Shown here in pieces: positions 1 to 7,318 of a DNA stretch of 32,479 nt (its first letter is position 1; each line of letters begins with the position of its first letter). Origin of the DNA: Chloroflexota bacterium (GTDB lineage: Bacteria > Chloroflexota > Dehalococcoidia > UBA2979); assembly GCA_027592645.1 (NCBI GenBank), contig JAQCKI010000013.1, positions 1 through 32,479 of the forward strand, read 5' to 3'. The translations under genes were made by a program, and so were the position numbers. The notes under the pieces are model-generated. The model was not told where the DNA came from, made no database searches, and worked only from the letters and a program-made list of their open reading frames with translations.

Positions 1-1
1 G

Positions 2-1447
2 TTCGCGGCGGGCGTTGCGCCGTTCCGGGGCGGCTACCGCCCCACGCCAAAGCCCCCGCACGAGGGCCCACTGTCCCTGTGGGGGCCACCGGCCCTCCTC
101 GCCGTTGCGGGACTCCTCGCCGGGCCGCTCGCGACGGGATGGCTCGGCAGCGCCCTCAAACCGGCCGTGGAGGCTGCGGCCGGCGCGCCCGTCAGCGTGT
201 CAATCCACTTCTGGGGGGGCTTCGACCGAGTGCTCGCGATGAGCATCGTCGCGATCGGCGGGGGCGCGTTGATCGCGACCCGACACCGGTCACTGCCCTC
301 GGTGCCGTGGGTGCCCTGGCGGTCAGAGCACGCCGTCGGAGGCGTGCTGAACGGCCTGGCGCGCGGCGCGGCGCGATTGACGAAGACCGTCCAGCATGAC
401 TCGCTCCCGGGCCACATCGGACTGGCGATGGTGCTCATCACCGTGCCACTCGCCTACTTCGGGATCGTCGTCGCGCTCGACACCCCGCTCCGCTTCCGGA
501 CGGATCCGCCTGCGTTCGCCGGCGTGGTCGTGATCATCGCCGGAGCGATCGCAGCGGCGAGTTCGAGTACGCGGCTGCGATCCGTTGCAGCGCTCGGTGC
601 CACGGGATTTGGCATGACGTGGGTGTTCATGCGCTTCGGCGCCCCCGACCTTGCCATGACACAGGTACTGGTGGAGACGCTGACCGTGATCCTGTTCATT
701 TTCGCGTTCCGGTTCCTGCCGGTCGCGCCGGAGCGCCCGTCACGGGGCCGCGCGATGACCTCAATCGTGATCGCGGTCATCGGCGGCGTGGCGATGACCG
801 CGACGACGCTGGCGGCGGCGGGGACAGCGCGCCCGCAGGTGTTGCGCGAGTTCTTCGAGGTCGCCAGCGTGCCCGACGCGAAGGGCCGCAACGTGGTGAA
901 CACGATCCTGGTGGACTTCCGCGCGCTGGACACGATGGGCGAGATCACCGTGCTGGCGGTCGCCGCGCTCGGCATCCTGGCACTGCTGCGCCTCGCCGGG
1001 CGGCCCGCCGAGTCGTTCTGGGACGCCAGTTCCGCCGGCGGCGTGCTGCGCGCGGCGGTGCGTGCGACGTTCCCGGTGCTCCTGTTGTTCTCGATCTTCC
1101 TGTTCTGGCGTGGTCACGATCACCCGGGCGGCGGCTTCGTCGCGGGCCCCACCGCCGCCGCCGCCGTTGCGCTCTACGCCATCGCCTACGACGCCCCGAC
1201 GGCGCGGCGCCTGCTGCGAGTCCCGGCGCCGACGCTGATCACGGCGGGCCTGTTGGTCGCGTTCGGAAGCGCGACGCTGCCATTGTTCGCGGGCGATGCA
1301 GTGTTCACCGGGATGTGGTGGTACGCCTCGCTCGGTCTCGTCCAGGAGGTGAAAGTCGGGACGCCACTGTTCTTCGACTTCGGGGTGCTGCTCGTAGTGC
1401 TGGGCGTCGCGTCCACGCTGGCGACCGCGTTGCTGGAGGAGCGGTGA
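2..1447 (+). CDS. mrpA: Na+/H+ antiporter subunit A, C-terminal part fused to subunit B (5'-truncated by window edge)
   Basis: This is part of the membrane Mrp (Mnh/Pha) multisubunit cation/proton antiporter. The frame is open from base 2, so the start and the large proton-channel part of MrpA lie upstream of the window. The visible protein begins with the post-channel linker (FAAGVAPFRGG). It continues through the MrpA C-terminal membrane domain (GAPDLAMTQVLVETLTVILF, about 630-700). It ends in a full MrpB-like domain (LLLFSIFLFWRGHDHPGGGF, about 1080-1140, then several hydrophobic helices). No separate mrpB follows, so A and B are one polypeptide, as in the group 2 pha/mrp operons. The stop codon overlaps the mrpC start (TGATG). 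Family identity is clear; the transported ion cannot be read from the sequence. Confidence 0.93.
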   Translation, partial: FAAGVAPFRGGYRPTPKPPHEGPLSLWGPPALLAVAGLLAGPLATGWLGSALKPAVEAAAGAPVSVSIHFWGGFDRVLAMSIVAIGGGALIATRHRSLPSVPWVPWRSEHAVGGVLNGLARGAARLTKTVQHDSLPGHIGLAMVLITVPLAYFGIVVALDTPLRFRTDPPAFAGVVVIIAGAIAAASSSTRLRSVAALGATGFGMTWVFMRFGAPDLAMTQVLVETLTVILFIFAFRFLPVAPERPSRGRAMTSIVIAVIGGVAMTATTLAAAGTARPQVLREFFEVASVPDAKGRNVVNTILVDFRALDTMGEITVLAVAALGILALLRLAGRPAESFWDASSAGGVLRAAVRATFPVLLLFSIFLFWRGHDHPGGGFVAGPTAAAAVALYAIAYDAPTARRLLRVPAPTLITAGLLVAFGSATLPLFAGDAVFTGMWWYASLGLVQEVKVGTPLFFDFGVLLVVLGVASTLATALLEER

Positions 1448-1800
1448 TGGAAGGACCGCTCGCGATCGCCATCGGTGTGCTGTTTGGGTGCGCGGTCTAC
1501 CTGCTGCTGCAGCGTTCGCGCGGCCAGGCGATCATCGGTCTGGCGCTGCTCTCGAGCGCCGCGAACCTGTTCATCTTTGTCGCTGCCGGCGTCGGCAACG
1601 GCCTCGCACCGCTGGTACACGCCGGTGAATATCTGCCGCCCGAGGGCGCAGCAGACCCGGTTCCGCAGGCGCTCGTGCTGACGGCGATCGTGATTGGCTT
1701 CGGGCTGCTCGCGTTCTTCATCACGCTCTCCTATCGCGTGTATCGCATCACCGGCTCGGACGACCTCGATGCGCTCGCGGATGAGGACGGCCCCCAGTGA
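1447..1800 (+). CDS. mrpC: Na+/H+ antiporter subunit C (MnhC/MrpC, NuoK-like)
   Basis: This 117-residue protein belongs to the NuoK-like family and is a small membrane subunit of the Mrp antiporter. Three hydrophobic helices are visible: near the N-terminus (LAIAIGVLFGCAVYLLL), in the middle (AIIGLALLSSAANLFIFVAAG) and near residues 75-95 (ALVLTAIVIGFGLLAFFITL). An acidic tail follows. The length matches the usual 110-120 residues. The ATG at 1447 overlaps the last base of the mrpAB stop, and the next start (GTG 1797) overlaps this stop, so translation is coupled on both sides. A much longer open frame continues upstream, but that part reads through mrpAB and is not homologous. Confidence 0.93.
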   Translation: MEGPLAIAIGVLFGCAVYLLLQRSRGQAIIGLALLSSAANLFIFVAAGVGNGLAPLVHAGEYLPPEGAADPVPQALVLTAIVIGFGLLAFFITLSYRVYRITGSDDLDALADEDGPQ

Positions 1801-3287
1801 CCGCCACATGGCTGCTCCTGGCCATTGGCGGGCCGATGATCGCGGGCACGGTGGCGATCCCGTTCCTGCAACAGCACCGCGTGCAGGTGGCCGCCGGTGT
1901 GGCGGGAGCGGTGCTGCAGGCGGTGGCCGCGATCATGCTCGTGCGCCAGGTCGCGACACACGGCACGGTGGTAGTGCAGTCCGGCGGCTGGCCCGCGCCG
2001 TTCGGGATCTCGCTGGTTGCGGATCATTTCGCAGCGTTGGTGCTGCTAGCGGGCGCGATCGCTGCCCTCGCCGCGATCGCCTTCGCCACGATGAACGTGG
2101 AGGAAGACCGGAGCCGCCACGGCTACTTCGTCTTCTCCAACGTCCTACTGGGCGCGGTCGCCGCGGCGTTCCTGACGGGCGACCTGTTCAACCTCTATGT
2201 CTCGTTCGAGGTGATGCTGATCGCCTCGTTCGTGCTGCTATCGCTGGGGCACGCACGCCGCCAGGCGCGCGGCGCGGCGGTGTACGTCACGCTGAACCTG
2301 ATCGCGTCCGCCACGTTCCTCACCGGCGCGGGGCTGGCGTACGCCCTCACCGGCACGCTGAACTTTGCCGATCTCGCCGAGCGCCTGCCGCTGCTGGAAC
2401 ACCGCGAGCAGAGCCTGGCGCTGGCGCTGCTGCTGCTGGCGGCGTTCGTGACGAAGTCGGCCGCGTTCCCGTTTGCGGCGTGGCTGCCAGCCTCGTACCA
2501 CACGCCCGCCTCGGACGTGTCGGCGCTGTTCTCCGGCCTGCTCACGAAGGTCGGCGTATACGCCGTGGCGCGCACGGTGACACTGCTGTTCCCGCACGAG
2601 CCAGTGGTGCAGCAGGTGGTGCTGTTCCTGGCGGGCCTCACAATGATCGTCGGGGTGCTGGGAGCGCTCGCGCAGTACGAGATCCGCCGCCTGCTCGCGT
2701 TCCACATCTCCAGCCAGGTGGGGTACATGCTGATGGGCATTGGCCTGATGAGCCCGCTGGCCCTGGCCGGTGCGACGTTCTACATGATGCAGCACATGAT
2801 CACCAAGACCTCGCTGTTCCTCGTCTCCGGGTTCATCGAGCGGGGCGCGGGAAGCGGCTGGTTGCCGCGCATCGGTGGTCTCTACCGGCGCGACCCGGCC
2901 ACGTCCGCCGTATTCCTGGTGGCCGCACTGTCACTGGCGGGCATCCCGCCCTTCGCCGGCTTCGTGGCGAAGTTCACGCTGGCGCGCGCCGGCGTGGAGA
3001 TGGATGCGTGGCTGATCGTGGGCGTATCGCTGGCCGTGAGCCTGCTCACGTTGCTTTCGATGGTCAAGATCTGGGTGGACGCGTTCTGGGCGGCCGAGCC
3101 CGCCGAGTTCAGATGGCACGCCCCACCGAGGCGGCTCCTGATGCCCGCGGCCGCCCTGGCCGTGATCAGCGCCAGCATGGGCATCTTCGGCGCGCCGCTC
3201 GTAGAACTCGCGCTGACGGCCGGCGAGGAACTCGCCACGCCGGGCACCTACATCGATGCGGTGCTGGGAAGCAGGGCGGGCACATGA
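1797..3287 (+). CDS. mrpD: Na+/H+ antiporter subunit D (MrpD, NuoM/NuoN-like proton channel)
   Basis: This 496-residue polytopic protein is homologous to the complex I antiporter-like subunits and forms one of the ion channels of the Mrp complex. Typical stretches are visible: DLFNLYVSFEVMLIASFVLL near residue 125, with the conserved channel Glu, KSAAFPFAAWLPASY (conserved Lys before the broken helix), SALFSGLLTKVGVYA, and HISSQVGYMLMGIG with the helix-8 region. The length fits the family. The GTG start overlaps the mrpC stop by 3 bases, and the end overlaps the mrpE ATG, keeping the operon translationally coupled. Confidence 0.95.
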   Translation: MTATWLLLAIGGPMIAGTVAIPFLQQHRVQVAAGVAGAVLQAVAAIMLVRQVATHGTVVVQSGGWPAPFGISLVADHFAALVLLAGAIAALAAIAFATMNVEEDRSRHGYFVFSNVLLGAVAAAFLTGDLFNLYVSFEVMLIASFVLLSLGHARRQARGAAVYVTLNLIASATFLTGAGLAYALTGTLNFADLAERLPLLEHREQSLALALLLLAAFVTKSAAFPFAAWLPASYHTPASDVSALFSGLLTKVGVYAVARTVTLLFPHEPVVQQVVLFLAGLTMIVGVLGALAQYEIRRLLAFHISSQVGYMLMGIGLMSPLALAGATFYMMQHMITKTSLFLVSGFIERGAGSGWLPRIGGLYRRDPATSAVFLVAALSLAGIPPFAGFVAKFTLARAGVEMDAWLIVGVSLAVSLLTLLSMVKIWVDAFWAAEPAEFRWHAPPRRLLMPAAALAVISASMGIFGAPLVELALTAGEELATPGTYIDAVLGSRAGT

Positions 3288-3760
3288 ACAACGCCGCCAT
3301 TGCCAATGTGCTGCTGGCCCTCGTCTGGACGGCGATCACCGGCAGTTTCACCCTTCCGAACTTTGTCCTCGGGCTGGTGGCCGCGTTCGCTGCGCTTGCG
3401 CTGGTGCAGACCGTGCCGGGCATTCCGGCTTACTCCCGCAAGACGCTGGCGATCACGTCGTTGGGCCTCTTCTTCATCGGAGACGTGCTGCGCGCGAACT
3501 TCCGCGTCACACGCGACCTCATCAGCGCCGGGACGATCGAGCCCGCGCTGCTGGTGGTCCCGACCGATGCGAAGACCGACCTGGAGATGACGCTGCTGGT
3601 GACGCTGGTCACCGTGACGCCCGGTACGACGGTGATCGATGTCCACTCGGACGGCAGCCTGCTGGTCCACTTTACGAACCTGCCGCCCGGCGGCGCGGAC
3701 GCCGCGCGGCAGGACATCCGCGACGGCCTGGAGCGCCGCGTGCTGGACGCGATCCGATGA
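3284..3760 (+). CDS. mrpE: Na+/H+ antiporter subunit E (MrpE)
   Basis: This 158-residue protein is of the MrpE/MnhE family, an accessory membrane subunit of the antiporter. It has two to three N-terminal hydrophobic segments (IANVLLALVWTAITGSFTLPNFVLGLVAAFAALAL in two helices, then ITSLGLFFIGDVLRANFRV). A soluble C-terminal part carries the family-typical VTVTPGTTVIDV and LLVHF segments. The ATG at 3284 shares ATGA with the mrpD stop. A GTG or ATG upstream would run through mrpD, so this start is preferred on length and homology. Confidence 0.93.
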   Translation: MNNAAIANVLLALVWTAITGSFTLPNFVLGLVAAFAALALVQTVPGIPAYSRKTLAITSLGLFFIGDVLRANFRVTRDLISAGTIEPALLVVPTDAKTDLEMTLLVTLVTVTPGTTVIDVHSDGSLLVHFTNLPPGGADAARQDIRDGLERRVLDAIR

Positions 3761-4038
3761 TCGGAGACGCCGCCTTCGCCGTCCGCACGGTCGCGGAGAT
3801 CATCATCGTGATCTCGCTGCTCCTGTCGCTGCTGTTCCTGTGGGTGGCGAAGTCGCTGCTCGACCGGGTGATCGCGCTGGAGGTGATCGCGGCGGTCACG
3901 GTCGCAGGCGCGGCGATGCTCGCGATCACCGATGGCGACCCGGCGATGCTGGACGTGGCACTGGCCGTTGCGCTGGTGTCATTCACCGGCACCGTGGCGT
4001 TCGCCTCCTTCGTGGAGCGGAGGCGGCCCGATGATTGA
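3757..4038 (+). CDS. mrpF: Na+/H+ antiporter subunit F (MrpF)
   Basis: This 93-residue, three-helix protein of the MrpF/PhaF family is a small subunit of the Mrp antiporter. Helices are visible at about residues 10-32 (EIIIVISLLLSLLFLWVAKSLL), 38-58 and 66-86. The conserved segment SLLDRVIALEVI includes the D-R-x-x-A-L motif of the family. The ATG shares ATGA with the mrpE stop, and the C-terminus overlaps the mrpG start by 8 bases. The length is as expected for the family. Confidence 0.92.
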   Translation: MIGDAAFAVRTVAEIIIVISLLLSLLFLWVAKSLLDRVIALEVIAAVTVAGAAMLAITDGDPAMLDVALAVALVSFTGTVAFASFVERRRPDD

Positions 4039-4396
4039 GCTGATCGCCGCCACGGTCGCGCTCGTGGGGTCGCTGTTCCTGCTACTGGCAGCGGTGGCGC
4101 TCTTCCGCATGCCGGACTCCTACGGCCGACTCTCGGCGACCGGGAAGGCGGTCACGCTCGGTGCCGCCGTGGTACTGGCGGCGACGGCGATCGCGACGCG
4201 CCAGGACGGCATGGCGGCGCGCGCTGCTGCTGGCATCGCGTTCTTCCTGCTCACGGCACCGATCAGCGGATATGTGCTGGGCCGGGCCGCCTGGCGTTCC
4301 GGCACGCCTCCGGTGGTGACGGTGATGGAGGAGTTCCCCGGCGAGCCGGACGAACCGGTCAGCGAAGGGCCGGAAGACGGCACGCCACGTTATTGA
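4031..4396 (+). CDS. mrpG: Na+/H+ antiporter subunit G (MrpG)
   Basis: This 121-residue protein of the MrpG/MnhG family is the last gene of the antiporter operon. The diagnostic segment FRMPDSYGRLSATGKAVTLG follows the first helix, and two more helices follow (AAVVLAATAIAT; GIAFFLLTAPISGYVLGRAAW). An acidic, Pro/Glu-rich tail of about 30 residues extends beyond the last helix. The start overlaps mrpF by 8 bases. The 51 bases between the stop and the tRNA contain the tRNA promoter; no clear terminator hairpin is visible there. Confidence 0.93.
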   Translation: MIELIAATVALVGSLFLLLAAVALFRMPDSYGRLSATGKAVTLGAAVVLAATAIATRQDGMAARAAAGIAFFLLTAPISGYVLGRAAWRSGTPPVVTVMEEFPGEPDEPVSEGPEDGTPRY

Positions 4397-4405
4397 TCGC
4401 GTTGG

Positions 4406-4434
4406 TTGCCCGGGCACACCCCCCTCCCTACGAT
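4406..4434 (+). promoter_or_regulatory. Promoter of the tRNA-Ser gene
   Basis: A sigma70-like pair TTGCCC (4406-4411) and TACGAT (4429-4434) is separated by exactly 17 bases. The predicted transcription start (around 4441) lies about 7 bases before the mature tRNA 5' end, the arrangement expected for a tRNA promoter. Both hexamers match the consensus at 4 of 6 positions. Confidence 0.55.
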
Positions 4435-4447
4435 CACTGTCCGGCCT

Positions 4448-4539
4448 GGAGGGGTCGCATAGTGGTCTAGTGCGGGCGCCTGCTAAGCGCTTGTCTCGGG
4501 TTTCCGGGACCGAGGGTTCGAATCCCTCCCCCTCCGCCA
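4448..4539 (+). tRNA. tRNA-Ser (anticodon GCT)
   Basis: This is a full cloverleaf. The acceptor arm is GGAGGGG (4448-4454) paired with CCCCTCC (4529-4535), followed by discriminator G and an encoded CCA (4537-4539). The anticodon stem is GGCGC/GCGCT (4475-4479 with 4487-4491). The loop CTGCTAA carries anticodon GCT at 4482-4484. The T arm is GAGGG-TTCGAAT-CCCTC (4512-4528). The long variable arm at about 4492-4511 is characteristic of serine tRNAs. It decodes AGC/AGU. The upstream part of the open frame of miaB runs through this gene, so miaB must start downstream. Confidence 0.96.
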
Positions 4540-4580
4540 CCGGTCGCACGCGGGATTCGCCCGCAGCAGGGAGCCTGTTC

Positions 4581-5897
4581 GTGTCCACCTTCCACATCTG
4601 GACGCTCGGTTGCCAGATGAACCAGGCCGATTCGCTCAAACTCGCCGCCGGCATGGAGCGGCTGGGCTATCGCGCCGTGGACGAGGACACGGACGCGGAC
4701 GTCGTGGTGATCAACACGTGCTCCGTGCGGCAACACGCCGAGGATCGCGCGTACTCCCGCCTCGGCGTGCTGAACAAGCGCCGCACGCAGGGCGCGCAGC
4801 AGAAGATCGTGGTGATGGGCTGCATGGTCGGCCCGAAGACGGACGAGCTCCGCAAGCGCTTCCCCTACGTGGACGTGTGGGCACGGCCCCAGCAGTTCGA
4901 TGGCATCCTGGGGATGGCCGCGGACGCACGCGACGTGTCCGAGGGCGAACTCGGCGTGCTGATCCAGGGCGGGATGCGCAACACGTACGGCCTGCCGTCC
5001 GGCCCCACCGCTTACGTCCCCGTCATCCACGGTTGCGACAAGTTCTGCACATACTGCATCGTGCCGCTGCGCCGCGGGCGCGAGGAGTCGCGGCCGGCCG
5101 CGGACATCCTCGACGAGGTGCGCTTCCTCGCCGCCCACGGCGTGCGCGAGGTGACCCTGCTCGGCCAGACCGTGGAGGCGTATGGCCACGATCTGCCCGA
5201 CCGCCCCGACCTGGCGACGCTGTTCGAGGGCATCGATACGATCGATGGCATCGCGCGGGTGCGCTTCCTGACGTCCTACCCGAAGGACATGACCGACCGC
5301 ATCATCGACGCTGTGGCGGACCAGCCGAAGGTGTGCGAGTACTTCAACATCCCGGTGCAGTCCGGCTCGGAATCGATGCTGGCGCGGATGCGGCGCGGCT
5401 ATACGGTCGCGGACTTCGAGGATCGCGTCGCGCGGATCCGCTCGCGGATGCCGGACGCGGCGATCGTCACAGACGTGATCGTCGGATGTCCCGGGGAGAC
5501 CGAAGCAGAGTTCCAGGACACGATTGACCTGCTCCGTCGCATCCAGTTCGATACCGTCCACGTTGCGGCGTACTCCCCGCGCCCGGGCACCTTCGCCTCG
5601 CGCAACCTGCCGGACGATGTGCCGCTGGAGGTGAAGAAGGAGCGCCTGCAGGTGGTGGAGACGATCCACCGCGAGTCCTCCGACCGCATCAACCAGGCGC
5701 TGCTCGGCCGCACTGTGCAGGTGCTGGTGGAGCGCGAGGAAGTAGGCCGCGCGAGCGGCCGCACCCGTCGTGGACAGATCGTCCACTTCGATGGCACGGG
5801 CAACCTCGGCGGGATCGTCGATGTCACGATCTCGCAGGTGACGGCGTGGTCGCTTCAGGGACACCTGGCCGGCGACCTCGCGCTGTCCGTCCTCTAA
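4581..5897 (+). CDS. miaB: tRNA-2-methylthio-N6-dimethylallyladenosine synthase MiaB
   Basis: This is a radical-SAM methylthiotransferase that adds a methylthio group to i6A37 of tRNAs reading UNN codons. The 438-residue protein opens with the MiaB signature TLGCQMNQADS. The auxiliary cluster cysteines are C11, C47 and C81, and the radical-SAM motif is C152-DKF-C156-TY-C159. A C-terminal TRAM domain covers about residues 370-435 (LLGRTVQVLVE and following). GCQMN favours MiaB over RimO or MtaB. The GTG at 4581 is chosen because AGGGAG (4568-4573) lies 7 bases upstream and because any earlier start would fall in the tRNA gene. It sits 41 bases after tRNA-Ser(GCT), which itself is not a MiaB-type (UNN) tRNA. 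Confidence 0.95.
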   Translation: MSTFHIWTLGCQMNQADSLKLAAGMERLGYRAVDEDTDADVVVINTCSVRQHAEDRAYSRLGVLNKRRTQGAQQKIVVMGCMVGPKTDELRKRFPYVDVWARPQQFDGILGMAADARDVSEGELGVLIQGGMRNTYGLPSGPTAYVPVIHGCDKFCTYCIVPLRRGREESRPAADILDEVRFLAAHGVREVTLLGQTVEAYGHDLPDRPDLATLFEGIDTIDGIARVRFLTSYPKDMTDRIIDAVADQPKVCEYFNIPVQSGSESMLARMRRGYTVADFEDRVARIRSRMPDAAIVTDVIVGCPGETEAEFQDTIDLLRRIQFDTVHVAAYSPRPGTFASRNLPDDVPLEVKKERLQVVETIHRESSDRINQALLGRTVQVLVEREEVGRASGRTRRGQIVHFDGTGNLGGIVDVTISQVTAWSLQGHLAGDLALSVL

Positions 5898-5925
5898 CCG
5901 TCCGACCGAGAACAGCGCACGCGGC

Positions 5926-5931
5926 TACCCT
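5926..5931 (+). promoter_or_regulatory. Possible -10 element for a leaderless Nudix-gene transcript
   Basis: TACCCT lies 7 bases before the ATG at 5939, where no Shine-Dalgarno sequence is present. This spacing would place the transcription start at or next to the ATG. Only a weak -35 (CCGACC region near 5902) is visible, so confidence is low. Confidence 0.25.
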
Positions 5932-5938
5932 CGATCCC

Positions 5939-6604
5939 ATGACCAACAGCACCGGCCCGCGCAACCCGGATGCCGCGCCTGTCGTGGCGACGATCCTCGT
6001 GATCTTCGGGATCGTTGCGGGGCGCCTCCAGGTCCTGCTCGTCCACCGCTCCGCGGAACCGGAACGCGACCGCTGGGCGCTGCCGGGCGGGCGCTGGCGG
6101 GGCGACGAGTCGCTGGAGGGTGCCGCCCACCGCAACCTGGTGCGTGAGACGGGTGTCTCCGATCTCTACCTGGAGCAGTTGTTCACCACCTCCGGCCTGG
6201 ACCCACAGCACCCCTCGGTCGCCGTCGCCTACTTCGCGCTGGTCGAGGAGAGCAAGGTGCGCCTGCGCGAGGAGGAGGCCTGGCTGCCGGCGTGGCACCC
6301 GGTGGACGACCTCCCGGCGCTCGCCTTCGACAACAACCGCGTGATCGAGCAGGCCGTCCGCCGCGTAGGCGCGAAGCTGGACTACACCAACATCGCGTAC
6401 GGGCTCCTGCCCGAGGAGTTCACGCTGCGCCAACTCCAGACGGCGTACGAGGCGGTGCTCCGCGAACCCCTCGACCGCCGGAACTTCCGCAAGCGCATGA
6501 TCTCCACCGGCCTGATCGAGGCCGCGGGCGGCTCCCGCCGCGAAGGCGCGCACCGCCCGGCGACCCTCTACCGCTTCGTGAGCCGGGAGCCAGTCTTCCT
6601 GTAA
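5939..6604 (+). CDS. nrtR: NrtR-like Nudix-domain transcriptional regulator of NAD metabolism
   Basis: This 221-residue protein has an N-terminal Nudix domain (about 12-145) and a C-terminal winged-helix domain (about 155-218, LPEEFTLRQLQTAYEAVL, then PLDRRNFRKRM and RPATLYRF). This architecture is that of NrtR, a Nudix-derived repressor of NAD genes that senses ADP-ribose. The Nudix box runs from G51 to V73 but reads R65-N-L-V-R-E70 where an active enzyme has RExxEE. Two catalytic glutamates are replaced (N66, R69), which argues for ligand sensing rather than hydrolysis. The nad operon starts 3 kb downstream. The ATG at 5939 has no Shine-Dalgarno. The alternative is an ADP-ribose pyrophosphatase-like enzyme, made less likely by the box and the winged helix. 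The regulatory target is inferred. Confidence 0.8.
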   Translation: MTNSTGPRNPDAAPVVATILVIFGIVAGRLQVLLVHRSAEPERDRWALPGGRWRGDESLEGAAHRNLVRETGVSDLYLEQLFTTSGLDPQHPSVAVAYFALVEESKVRLREEEAWLPAWHPVDDLPALAFDNNRVIEQAVRRVGAKLDYTNIAYGLLPEEFTLRQLQTAYEAVLREPLDRRNFRKRMISTGLIEAAGGSRREGAHRPATLYRFVSREPVFL

Positions 6605-6615
6605 CCACGTCTGCT

Positions 6616-6658
6616 GGTATACCTCCGACATCTGGTAGGCTTTACTAATTCACCAGAT
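6616..6658 (+). promoter_or_regulatory. Candidate operator of the toxin-antitoxin operon
   Basis: Two inverted repeats lie just upstream of the antitoxin gene: GGTATACC (6616-6623, perfect) and ATCTGGT (6630-6636) facing ACCAGAT (6652-6658) across 15 bases. A -10-like TAGGCT (6636-6641) falls between the arms. Antitoxins of this type usually repress their own promoter through such repeats. A Shine-Dalgarno CGGAG (6659-6663) follows, 5 bases before the ATG. Confidence 0.45.
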
Positions 6659-6668
6659 CGGAGCCGAC

Positions 6669-6929
6669 ATGGGTGCCAGTACCTCGAACCGGATCACCAT
6701 CGACCCCCAGGGACGCATCGTCATCCCGGCGGAGGTCCGCAAAGCGCGCGGCTGGAAGCCGGGCGACCGGATGGTTGTGGTGGAGATAGACGGCCTGCTC
6801 ACGATTCTGACGGCTGAAGAGGCCGGTCGCCGCGCCCAGGAGATCGTGATGCGCTACGTCCCGGCCGGTGTCAGCCTCGTAGACGAACTCCTCAAAGAGC
6901 GGCGCGAAGCGGCGGCACGGGGCGACTAG
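6669..6929 (+). CDS. AbrB/MazE/SpoVT-family antitoxin
   Basis: This is an 86-residue swapped-hairpin DNA-binding protein. The N-terminal domain (about 7-52) carries the family pattern ITIDPQGRIVIPAEVRKARGWKPGD followed by a beta-rich stretch. The C-terminal tail (about 53-86) is charged and helical and probably wraps the toxin. The downstream PIN-domain gene overlaps the stop by 1 base (TAGTG), the usual arrangement of a VapB/VapC pair. CGGAG at 6659-6663 serves as ribosome binding site. Function is assigned by family and by the toxin partner. Confidence 0.85.
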   Translation: MGASTSNRITIDPQGRIVIPAEVRKARGWKPGDRMVVVEIDGLLTILTAEEAGRRAQEIVMRYVPAGVSLVDELLKERREAAARGD

Positions 6930-7309
6930 TGCCCGCGTTCGTCCTGGATTCGTCCGCTGTCATCGCCTACCTGCATCGCGAGCCAGGATGGGAGGTAGCC
7001 GAGGAGTATGTCTTCGGTGACAGCGTAGTCAGCGCGGTCAATCTCGCGGAGATCATCACGAAACTACTCGCGCGCGGCACATCGGAAGCAGACATCCGTG
7101 TGGCCTTCGCCTTCGTGACGCTGACATCAACCGCCCTCACCGATGAGATTGCGTTCGAGGCCGGTCGGATCCACGCGGCGACGAGGCACCTCGGGTTGTC
7201 GATGGCGGACGCGGCCTGCGTGGCCACGGCGCGGGCGCTCGGAGCGACCGCGGTCACGGCCGACCGCACGTGGGCGGACCTGCCCGACGAGGTGCGGATC
7301 ATCCGCTAG
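6929..7309 (+). CDS. vapC: PIN-domain ribonuclease toxin, VapC family
   Basis: This 126-residue PIN-domain protein is expected to be a Mg2+-dependent ribonuclease inhibited by the preceding antitoxin. The four acidic positions of the active site are visible: D7 (VLDSSA), E41 (NLAEI), D94 (SMADAAC) and D112 (TADRTW). None is lost, so the toxin looks intact. The GTG start overlaps the antitoxin stop, coupling translation so that antitoxin is made first. VapC toxins typically cleave tRNA or rRNA; the target here cannot be predicted. Confidence 0.88.
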   Translation: MPAFVLDSSAVIAYLHREPGWEVAEEYVFGDSVVSAVNLAEIITKLLARGTSEADIRVAFAFVTLTSTALTDEIAFEAGRIHAATRHLGLSMADAACVATARALGATAVTADRTWADLPDEVRIIR

Positions 7310-7312
7310 ACT
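7307..7312 (+). promoter_or_regulatory. Possible -10 element for the luciferase-like gene
   Basis: TAGACT (7307-7312) overlaps the vapC stop codon and lies 6 bases before the ATG at 7319. No Shine-Dalgarno is seen, so the transcript could be leaderless. No convincing -35 is visible. Confidence 0.25.
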
Positions 7313-7318
7313 CGCCCG

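Noticed and set aside
619-1446. An upstream extension of mrpC
   Set aside because: It would read out of frame through mrpAB; the Arg/Gly-rich product is not a subunit sequence, while the ATG at 1447 gives the normal MrpC length.
4470-4580. An N-terminal extension of miaB through the tRNA gene
   Set aside because: The in-frame region lies inside the tRNA-Ser cloverleaf and has no homology; the GTG at 4581 with AGGGAG upstream fits the family start.
4467-5864. A long minus-strand open frame of 465 residues opposite miaB
   Set aside because: The product is low-complexity His/Arg/Val-rich and the plus strand encodes a well-conserved protein; such shadows are usual in high-GC DNA.
5939-6604. A catalytic ADP-ribose pyrophosphatase
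   Set aside because: The Nudix box lacks two of the metal-binding glutamates and a winged-helix domain is attached, so a regulator is preferred.
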